Assembly (NCBI GenBank): GCA_020205615.1
Contig: CM035153.1
Span: 98,323,622 to 98,387,621, forward strand
Direction: 5' to 3'
DNA length: 64,000 nucleotides
DNA from: Panax quinquefolius
Taxonomy: Eukaryota; Streptophyta; Magnoliopsida; Apiales; Araliaceae
The translations under genes were made by a program, and so were the position numbers. Under the pieces are notes generated by a model that did no database searches, was not told the DNA's origin, and was given only the letters and a program-made list of their open reading frames with translations. Of the stretch, positions 43,102-52,127 are shown one piece after another. How positions within the stretch are numbered: position 1 is the stretch's first letter; each line of letters starts with the position of its first letter.

Positions 43102-45839
43102 GCCCTAAACAAGATGAAACAAATAAAAAAAACCTCAAAGAAATTATAATAAGTCTGAAGCGTTCAAAGATATTGGAACATCAAACATCGCCTTCTAGAA
43201 TGATAAAACGATAGAGGATCAGTTAATAATTATAAGTTTGTTGTGTCACACAAGACTTATTTTAATTTTTGAGATGTTGTTTTATCACATTTAATGCTTA
43301 TGAATAGATTGAACGATGTTGTTTTATTATGTCACCCAAGGATAATGTTTTTCTTTTGAATATATGGAAGTGTTAGGTTGAACTTAACTTAAATAATTTT
43401 GATTCGGATGTGTCACACTTGATTAAAATAATTTAAGAGGAAAAATAAAGGGAGTTATATGTCGATGTAATTGACAAGGTCTTCTTAACCTTAACTTAAA
43501 CATACCTTTAATTTTACAAATGGCTTACACATTCAAATTACATAAAGTAATTGTCGACGCCGGAAATATTTCTCGCCCTCTTCCTATGTGTTTCTTACCG
43601 TTTATGTTTTCTATGTGAATTTATTTGATTTGAAGTATGAGATTTTCAGGAAAAAGACAGACATATAATGTCGACGATTTGAAAAGATTTGATTTTAATG
43701 GTCCGAATTAGACAGGGTCGCCTGTTCGTATGAGTTAAATGGTTGTACCAACTCAACCGAATTTTGAAAGGTTTTGCAATATGGCCCAATATTGGACTCT
43801 ATTTAATTGGTCTTGGAAACAGAGATTCATAGAGTTCGGGAGCTTGATTAAGCGGGGGGAAGGTGTGAGGCACCCCCTAACTTCCGTGAAACACGGTTAC
43901 CATGCTTTTTGTTCCCTAGTTTGTTTGTATGTGTGTGTGCATTGTAGTTAATTGGGCCTAAGTGCTTTATTTGGAAGTAGTGTTATTCCTCTTTTGCACC
44001 TATATACAAAGGGTTTGACTTGTATAAAAGTTTAATTTTAATACAACATATAAAATGATATTTTGAAAATAGGTTTTCAAACCCTTATGCTCACATAGTA
44101 ATTGAGGCCTTTGATACTTCCATTTTATCCCGTATTCAACTTATTTTGATTTTATTCTCGACATGTTAAGCATCTTTAACAAAATAATATATATATATAT
44201 ATATATAAGTGTTCGGCTCCTTATGGGCATGAAAGCCATTAAAGTATGCCCGAGCACCACACATATGATTTTAACTATTACTGGGACCTTAAATCCAGAT
44301 AACCAATTTAAGGTCCTATATTTATAATTACAAAACTTGCAGGCTAGTTGTACAACTAAAAAGGGTCCATCATGGGAACCAGATCTAGATCCGTCAGCTA
44401 GATCTTAGACCACATGGCTCCTAGGCTCACATGATATCACATAAACAACCTTCATAGCAAATATATTGAAATAAAATAAACATATTTACACTAAACGTCG
44501 CAAAACAAAGGATTCATCAGTCAAATCCTTGCATGAGCATAACAAAAGCTTCCAGCTTCTTCTAGATACAGATCTAGGGCTGCTTGGTTGCTAAATATTT
44601 ATAGAAACTAGAAAAAAACTAGATCTGTACAGATCTTAGCCATTCTAGCTTATAGGTTCAAGTTTCACAACTTTTGAACCGATTAAAAGCTAGATCTGGC
44701 TAGATCCAGTACAGATCTAGTCAATAAAGCTCAAATATTGACTATTTACAAGAAATAAACAATTAAAACTTCAGATCTGATGAATATCAACCGTTAAAGA
44801 GTATATATAATGCTTATATACGTATTAGAGCAAGCGAAGAAGCCACATCTGGCGAAATCTTATAGTTAGGCACGAGAATGGCTATTGAACGGCTTTAAGC
44901 GCCTATAAAATCGATTTATATCGGTTAAAACTTGATATATATATATATATATATATAAGTGTTTGTATAAGAGAATTACAAAGCTTGAACGGAAGAAAAG
45001 CTGCCTCTCACTCTCAAATGTCCTAATTTTTCTCTCCTGCACTTTTTATTTCTTTCTTTCTATCTACATATGAGCTGTTGGGGGGCTGTATTTATAGACA
45101 TGATCATCCACGAGTCTACCTGTGGCTAATCCTGGTGGGCCCTGCCTAGTGGGACCTACTGTCTCGAAGTACGTGTACTTCGACTAACGCACAATCTGCT
45201 TGAACCTTCATAACTTGCAATCTGGGAATCCAATGGAGTCGTGTCATACCTTTCCAGAAAGCACTTTTTGAGAGCTACGCAATTACATGGGGCTTGACCT
45301 TTTCCAAATCTAGGAAGATGGGTCCATGACCAGATCTTTGAGTCTTCGCAGCCCGTCTGTTGAGCTGTCTGACGTAGTTTTCACTCGACATTGCTGTGAT
45401 TGTTCTGTATGAACTTATTCTTAATAGTTTGATCATCTTTTATGTTGATTTGGCAAAATTATCCTTTTTGCCCTTTTGATTTGGTTTTTGGGCTTGATGC
45501 AGCTGCAACTATCTTCCCTCTAGGTTATCTCTGGGGTTTGACTGTTGTTGACATCTATCTATCCTTGGGGTTATCTCTAATGTTGATTTGTTGTCCCACG
45601 ATGTTGTCTCCGGGGTTTGATTTGATGTCGTAGTCCTCCAGGGTTATTTCTAGAGTGTGAAAAACACATTTTTGCCTTCCTGCATACTTAGTAATAGGAA
45701 AATAATATTTTGAGTGTTTATAGATGCCCCTCTTTATCATGTTTATAAAATGTAATGGAATGAAAATGATAAAGATTACTAGACACTTGAAATATGACAA
45801 GGTATATTTAATTATACAAATCGCAATGCAATGAATGTT
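43102..45839. other. Decayed repeat DNA without recognisable gene
   Basis: No coding exon or pol motif found. Landmarks: a GC-richer block at 43700-43960 (GGGGAAGGTGTGAGGCACCC, GTGAAACACGGTTACC) of a kind I associate with LTR-element flanks; (TA)n at 44185-44206 and 44936-44957; eight AGATCT sites at 44381-44778; a minus-strand CTATAAATACAGC at about 45087-45099 that could be an LTR promoter; and GGGGTTATCTCTAATGTTGA-like repeats at 45520-45640. Confidence 0.45.
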
Positions 45840-45995
45840 ATGATGAATGTTAAAATGCTTTTCGCAAATCGTACTTCTCAAATTGCAAATTGCATTTTGC
45901 ATTTCGCACTTTACATTTGGCCAATCGCAATTCATAACTCACACATCACATTTCGCAAATCATAAATTGTACTTCACATATCGCAAATCGCTTTA
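45840..45995. repeat. Degenerate CGCAAATC/CATTTCGC short repeats
   Basis: About ten partial copies of TTCGCAAATCGCAAATTGC-like words in 150 bp, with no fixed period. Low-complexity origin likely. Confidence 0.6.
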
Positions 45996-47260
45996 CCATT
46001 ATTGGTTATTGTTGATGCCTATGCGAGTGTTGACTCCAATAGTTTGATTTTTTTGGTGGTGCCGATGTTTATTTGATGATGATAAATTGAGATGTTTTCT
46101 ACATCTCTACTGGGGATGACATTCTAAAATTACCGAACCTTCCCGATGTATACACTGGTAGTTTACAACGGTGCCTACCCTACTAGTAGTTGACAACGGT
46201 TGATCACTAGATTGTCTCGATGCTTACTCGAACGGTAGTTTTACACAACAAAAAATTTTCTCAAGTCTGGGCATTTAATGTGTATGCATATTTGACTCTA
46301 TTGGGGATGCATGCTTAACTTTTTAATGGAAATGTGCGCTGATATAGCGCGGTTGCACTTGTGCAGACAATGCACGATGTGATGATCTTAGGAGTCTATT
46401 GTCCTAGGTTGATGCACATGATTAATTAACTTAACTAGATATAGAAACATACCTCACTCCTTCTAAGGAGATTTGGAGTTTTTTTAGCTGTTGGGTGCTT
46501 GTGCCCCATTTCCTTGTGCTTTTTAATCACGACCCGGCTTGACTGATGATCTAGGTGCCGCTAACATCCCTAGATGGTGCGGCCTATTCTTCCACTACCC
46601 AAATTTAAACTTTGTGAGATCTTGGCATAGGTTAACATGTTTGATGGTGTAGCTTTCATTCGCTAGACCTTTTGTCGTTAGGCTTCTGCTTTTGAGTTAA
46701 GGACTCTCTTGAGAATTTTACCCTTCTTTTATAGGGGCAAGGTTATGTCACCATGATTTCTTTCAGGAGTTCTCCCCCTTTTTTTGATGAGAGGCTTGAT
46801 CCCGCTTTATACTCCTACCATTTCTCATAGTCGAAAAATGCCCCAGTCTTTTCTCATATTGTTACCGGGGATTCCTATAAGAAACTCTCTTTTTTGACCA
46901 AGTTGAGAGTGAGCAATATCCTGCATATCAAAAGAACAAAATGCACCAAAAGCTTGACGGCTCGACCGTCAGGATTAGTACACTCTTGTGAATAAGGCAT
47001 TTGTAGTAAAAGTTTATGAAATTGAATGAGTTATGAAATCACAAGGAAATTTTGGAGCATCCATGGTCATTATTCATGGGTAAGATTAGATTCAAAAGAC
47101 TTATCTCCCTTTATCAGAGATACTTCATCTTCGCTCTAGACATTATTCTTCCCAGAATTGATTTCATATGACACATGCACTATGAGTGACGCAACTCTTA
47201 GTAGGTGTTCATTTCCATGACTTTTAATATTCTAAATTTTTCTTTTTTTCTCGCTTAACT
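45996..47260. other. Decayed repeat DNA, probably minus-strand Athila/TAT spacer
   Basis: No gene seen. Adjacent to the reversed Athila-module array and probably part of the same old element. Contains an inverted repeat GACGGCTCGACCGTC at about 46957. Confidence 0.4.
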
Positions 47261-47775
47261 AGTCTCATTTTCTTAGGCTATTCAGAGTTACCCATTTAAC
47301 GAGTTTTGGATCAATGATTCCCCAACCAGACGGCTTTAGAGCACTAGGTGTTAATACACCCCTTCGGGTTTACTGGCTCGAGTAACAAAGGCCACACTTC
47401 GAGACAAGTCTGGCAGTCACTCTATTTACTCCTTGTCTGAGCTTGTGCAAGGTCCATTTTCTTAGGCTCTAAGTCACCCATGTAGCGAGTGTTGGGCCGA
47501 TGACTCCCAAACTAGACAACTTTAGGGCACCAGCTGTGAAGAAATCCCTCAGGCTTAATTACTCAAATAACCTAGACCAAGATTCAGATATGCTCAAGTC
47601 TCACCTTCTTCTTCCTCCTAATGCTCATTTTCTAATTAGGCACTAAGTTACCCATGTAACGAGCATTGGGCCGGTGACTCCCACACTAGATGGCTTTAGG
47701 GTAGCTGATGTAAAGACACCCCTCAGGTTTAATAACTCGAGCAACCCAAGCCACAATTCGAGACATTAGGCTGAT
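47261..47775 (-). repeat. Three-unit array of Athila 3'-UTR module
   Basis: Units start near 47261, 47448 and 47623 (period about 175-187 bp). Each has TTAGGCT/CACTAAGT, TACCCATGTAACGAG, CGATGACTCCCAAACTAG, a GGCTTTAGGG, TGTAAAGACACCCCTCAGG and CTCGAGCAAC. In reverse complement this is the module of 9232-9420 and 31748-31930 in the same internal order. The units are more diverged from each other than the two Athila copies are. Confidence 0.8.
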
Positions 47776-48454
47776 GACTTATCATTTATCTTTTCATTAA
47801 TTATCATTGTTGTCGCCACAATTTCATACCCCACAACTAAGAGTTGGGTCAATCGCAAATTGCAGACATGTATATAAGGCCAAGTCTATTCCAAAAAGCG
47901 CTTTGAACTAGGATGTTTGACCTAATCAAAAGGTTGAATGGTCTTAATTCTCTAATTTTTCCTGTAATTTTTGATCCACGGACGCTTATCAAAATTAATC
48001 CCATTCATAACAAGTTAAGCAAAAGTCTTTTTCTAAGAATACTTAACATGTATATCATTGCAAATGCATGTAAATGGAGACTGAAAGCACATAATGAGAT
48101 GAAAGAGTTGTAACTCACATGTGGGTCGCTGTATTCTGAGAAAAATATAATTAGAAAAGAGACCCACCGATCAAGTTTTCTCGCACTTTAGGATTGATGA
48201 TTTGTTGAAGAGATGCATCTTAGGATGAATGTTATTTCATCCCTGTGACTGACTGTCTTAATATATCGTTGTCTCTTCCTTTTGAGACTTACTCTGGATT
48301 TGATGGAATGACTTTGAGGTACTAGTCGGTATTCTCAACATGGGTCGCTAACTTTAAGGGTTTGTATTGGATCTGGACTTTTCTAGTTTGATTTAGTGTC
48401 TTGAGACTAGTATTTGGGGTTGGATTTTGGGTTTAGAGGTTTCTTTATAGGGTT
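47776..48454. other. Non-coding stretch
   Basis: A fourth, partial module start at 47760-47780, then sequence with short T-rich and G-rich runs and no recognisable gene. Confidence 0.4.
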
Positions 48455-48672
48455 AGACTGCACCATTGATGACTGCCTACGTACTCACTTTTATGGAGGG
48501 AGATCATGTCCTTTGTAGTTCAGGCTTAGCCTAAAAAGTTGAAAAGTGTTTATTTGTGAGCTTGGTTTGAGGGGTTTTTGGATTTTTTGTTTGGTTTGAC
48601 CGCACCATAAATGGCTGCCTACGTACTCTTATTGAGGGGGGAGATCAGATCATTCGTAGTTCAAGCTTGGCT
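48455..48672. repeat. Two copies of a CTGCCTACGTACTC block
   Basis: GACTGCACCATTGATGACTG followed by CCTACGTACTC, GGGAGATCA and CGTAGTTCA-GCTT, at 48455-48535 and, diverged, at 48598-48672 (offset about 142 bp). Looks like an element UTR repeat; function unknown. Confidence 0.65.
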
Positions 48673-48869
48673 GAGACATGATTGGTTTGATTTTTTGATT
48701 TTTTTAAACTTTTTTTATTTTTTTGATATTTTTTATTTTTTTCCAATATTTACATGCATGGAAAATAAAAGGCATAAGGTTAAGAAAGTGATACCGTCCC
48801 AACATCTCCTGGAACTCACAACTTTATCCTCTGGATCTACGTCTTCCTGGCTAACTGAGGCCTGATAGT

Positions 48870-49262
48870 CTAGTTATCAGTGGTTATATTTCCTTCGAGA
48901 CTCGTGATAGAGGTTACCTCTTGGTCATGAATATCTTCAATCACTGTCATAACTTGATCACCTCCTGATTCAGCACATCCCTCAAGGATGCTCAAACTGG
49001 ACCCATCGCAAAAAAGGATGAACTCTAGAATCCTCGATGGGTTGGCTTCCCCAAAAACCTCACGACCTTTTTCTTCATTAGTTCCTTCATCTTTTTCATT
49101 AGCTTGAGAGGATTTGACTATGAAATCTCTCTTGAACTGTTGTTGTATTCCTCGCAAGGAACTCTCCTTTTCGACTTTTTCTACACTAGGAAGGATCAGT
49201 ATTTCCTCTACATCATCCAGGAGGGTAAAATCAGGAATGTGGTTGCTGACTTTAGGTAACAA
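48870..49262 (-). CDS. Unidentified 130-codon open frame
   Basis: Starts MLPKVSNHIPDFTLLDDVEE and continues with a charged middle (SSQANEKDEGTNEEKGREVF), then RILEFILFCDGSSLSILEGC and an acidic end. I do not recognise a domain, signal peptide or membrane segment. It is the longest frame of the 43-49.6 kb region and its composition is protein-like, but no promoter or exon partners were seen. It lies in DNA that is otherwise decayed element sequence. It could be part of a minus-strand element ORF or chance. Confidence 0.25.
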   Translation of the reverse strand: MLPKVSNHIPDFTLLDDVEEILILPSVEKVEKESSLRGIQQQFKRDFIVKSSQANEKDEGTNEEKGREVFGEANPSRILEFILFCDGSSLSILEGCAESGGDQVMTVIEDIHDQEVTSITSLEGNITTDN

Positions 49263-51154
49263 GATGTTTGATGGTGGTGGAGGAATCTCCTTTGGGGACT
49301 GTCTTGTAAGTTAAGGGCAAGTTAAGAATAAGTTAAGAGTAAGGTAATGTTAGGTGGGATTTCAATTGAGGACTCATATGGTGACTAAGTTGTACAAACC
49401 TTTGTATGGGCAGAGGTTTTGTGCATGTACTTGGTTTATCACATTGTTAATCATTGGAATGTCGGTGTCGCGCTATCAATGTATATGTGGTGGAAAGGTG
49501 ATTATTTTCTCATGTGTATATTTGATAGATAGAGGCTTTTAAGATTAGGTTAGATGATATTAAGATTAGGTACGGTTCTTAAAATTAATGCATATGGAAA
49601 GTTCGTAACTCATAATCATATGGTATGTTTTGAACCTCACAGCGAATGGACGCTTATGGTTTGACTAGGATAAGTTCTTAAACTCATATTATTATGGCAA
49701 GTTCCTGAACTTCCAAAGTGTGGTAAGTTTGATGAACTATATTGGGTATAGAAAACTTCTGAGGTAAGAATTAAGAATTTTTGGTATAGTGAGCATTGAT
49801 GGTGCTGAAGATAGATAGAATGATTAAGTAATAAAGCAGTGGAGTACAGATTAAAGTTGATAGAGAGTATTAGATATTCCAAATCTTCTAGCTTTGCTAG
49901 ATTTTTGAATTTTATTAACTTCGTGTTGATGTTTGCACTTCTGTTTTCTAGAAAAACATTGGATCAAATGATGGAACCAATGAGTTTGAAAAATAATATC
50001 GTTATTCGTATGTCTATGCTAATTGTTTCGGCTAGATAAAAATGATTTAAAATTATCAAAATGTATTTATTTTTCATAGTCATTAAGGCATCACTAAACA
50101 TGATGTTAATATAACAAACGAGGAAGTCATCAATGCAATTGAACATATAGGATCGTCAGCTCACTATGGTATGATGTAGCATGACGAAGTTATATAATGA
50201 CTGAATCCTCAACGTACAATTAAAATAGTACGGTATATTGACCATCATAAAAATGATTTTTGGTTTTCTTTAAACTAAGAAAGATATGCCACATGAATTG
50301 GCTAAAACTATTTCGATTGATGTCTGAATTGTTGTTAGAAGTCTATGCTATTTGATTCAGCTAGACAAATATTGAAAAATGTTTATGCAGTTCAAGCATT
50401 TCTTAAGAAGTTATGCCAAACCAAATTGTTTTGGTGCAGATTCAAATGTTGAGAAGCTAAGGTGAATAACCCTTTTACAAGGGATTATATTACGTGAAAG
50501 CGTTAAAATGTTTGTGTACAAAATATTGTACGAAGGGCTGGTCCCCCTGAGTACGAGAAAAAAGGTCCATATAGTCTTATGACTGTAGTAGAGATACCTG
50601 ATAACCTGGGGATGTAGTTTAATGTCTTGTGACCTCTCAGCAAGATTTGAGAATATTTTAAATTCCTGAGTTATTCATACTGCTTCCCAATTATTGAGCA
50701 ATTATGGAAGATTCTTGTTATTCTGAAGGTTGAATGTGGCAAGGAGAATATTCCTTAAAAAAGAGTAATTTGTGGAAACACGACATGTGATGATGAGTAA
50801 ATTGAGAAAACTATAGTAGTTCCAAGGAAGAAATAAATTCTAAAAAGAGAATAGATGAAGTTATCTAAGAAAAATAATTTGATATTCGTAGAAGAGAAAG
50901 ATGTGAAGTATGCGATGATAGATCCTTAGAGGAGGAATTTGGTCATAGAACCCAATGGGTGAATAAAGATTAACATAAAATCTATTTTGATTAATTAAAT
51001 GAATGAAGATTAGTAAATTAAAATTTCGAGGACTAAATTCTAAGAAGAATTGGTGAATGTAATGTCCCGAGAGTTTGAGAATTGAGTATATAATAATGAT
51101 CCTTAGAAAAAGGTAATGAACGGGTTAAAGAATATATAATAGTCAAATATAATT
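49263..51154 (+). repeat. Decayed gypsy LTR / 3' region
   Basis: No gene recognised. Words typical of the B and S LTRs recur in the same order: GTCTATGCTAATTGTTTCGG (50008), GTCTATGCTATTTGATTCAG (50340), AACCCTTTTACAAGGG (50467). A PPT-like TTTCGAGGACTAAATTCTAA followed by TGTAATGTCCCGAGAG (51063) marks a former LTR start. Heavily mutated; limits are approximate. Confidence 0.5.
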
Positions 51155-51454
51155 GAGTTTAAGCAAAGGTTGTGAAATAAAGTCTATAATAGTTTGTTGT
51201 GAAAAGCAAATGCAGTAGGAAATATAAAACTCATATTAAGATAATGTGTTAAGTGGTTCAACGATAAATTTTGAAAAGAGATTTGGTGAAAACCAAGTAT
51301 GGGAGAGTTTAAGCAAAGGTTGTGAAATAAAGTCTATAAGAGTTTGTTGTGAAAAGCAAATGTAGTAGGAATTATAAAACTCATATTAAGATAATGTATT
51401 AAGTGGTTCAACGATAAATTTAGAAAAGAGATTAGGTGAAAACTAAGTATGTGA
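51155..51454 (+). repeat. 150-bp tandem duplication
   Basis: 51155-51304 and 51305-51454 are almost the same (both begin GAGTTTAAGCAAAGGTTGTG; about ten single-base differences). Located just upstream of the polypurine tract before LTR E. Confidence 0.93.
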
Positions 51455-51485
51455 GGTTTCGTTGATTCCGAGGACGGAATCCTTA

Positions 51486-51498
51486 TAAGGGGGGAGGA
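51486..51498 (+). other. Polypurine tract before LTR E
   Basis: CCGAGGACGGAATCCTTATA followed by AGGGGGGAGGA, the usual gypsy 3' polypurine arrangement, immediately before the LTR start. It implies LTR E is the 3' LTR of a plus-strand element whose body is lost or unrecognisable. Confidence 0.75.
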
Positions 51499-51705
51499 TA
51501 TGACAACCCAAATTTTCCAGTAATTATTAAAATAAGAATTTAATAAATAAAATTCTTATTATGAGATATTTTAAGATTGAGTAATTAAATATATTTGTTA
51601 TATAATTTGATTATAAGCTATTTTGAGATTGAGTAATTAAACATATTTGTTATATAATTTGAAATAGGTGATTTGGTGTGAAGAGATTATGTGTGAATAT
51701 ACAAG

Positions 51706-51732
51706 ATATATATATATATATATATATATATA
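51706..51732. repeat. (TA)n left of MITE
   Basis: AT repeat that is continued on the other side of the MITE at 52075-52125, i.e. one tract split by the insertion. Confidence 0.9.
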
Positions 51733-52071
51733 GCCCACGGATCAGGTCTGGGAGTCCGAACCTTGTTAAAATGCGGACCAATTTTATTTTTTTTTTATTT
51801 TTGCTTTTTTTTTAAAAACTAAAAAAAAGTTTAATATTTTATGGAACTGGAATTTTTCTATAATAATAAGTGTTTTATATTGATTTGAATACATATAACA
51901 AAACAAGTGCAGATAGTCTGCATGCATCGCTTTGTTATATGTATCAAATCACGCCAAAAACACAATATTATGAAAAATTCCAGCCCATAAATATTAAACT
52001 TTTTTTAGTTGTTTTTAAAAAACAAAAAAAGTCTGTATTTTAAGAAAGTCCTGAGTCCTGACCTAACCTAC

Positions 52072-52074
<3 letters not shown>
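51733..52074. mobile_element. 342-bp hairpin MITE inserted in (TA)n
   Basis: The two halves are inverted copies: GGATCAGGTCTGGGAGTCCG on the left pairs with the reverse complement of the right end (GGTTAGGTCAGGACTCAGGA). TTTAATATTTTATGG, AATTTTTC and TTTGAATACATATAACAAAA all recur inverted. The centre is TGCAGATAGTCTGCA (51909-51923). There is no ORF. It is flanked on both sides by TA repeats, so the target duplication is TA or a TA multiple. Superfamily not certain; a Tc1/mariner-type or other TA-targeting MITE fits. Confidence 0.85.

Positions 52075-52125
<51 letters not shown>
52075..52125. repeat. (TA)n right of MITE
   Basis: About 25 TA units, the other part of the tract split by the MITE. 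Confidence 0.95.

Positions 52126-52127
<2 letters not shown>

Noticed and set aside
43005..43214. Tyr-Ile repeat ORF
   Set aside because: Translation of the (TA)n microsatellite.
45555..45935. 126-codon minus-strand ORF
   Set aside because: Its N-terminal part is the low-complexity CGCAAATC cluster and I see no domain; treated as chance.
47261..47775. CRISPR-like or rRNA/tRNA array
   Set aside because: Units of about 180 bp, imperfect, homologous to an Athila UTR; a plant nuclear context. No tRNA or rRNA signature was seen anywhere in the window.
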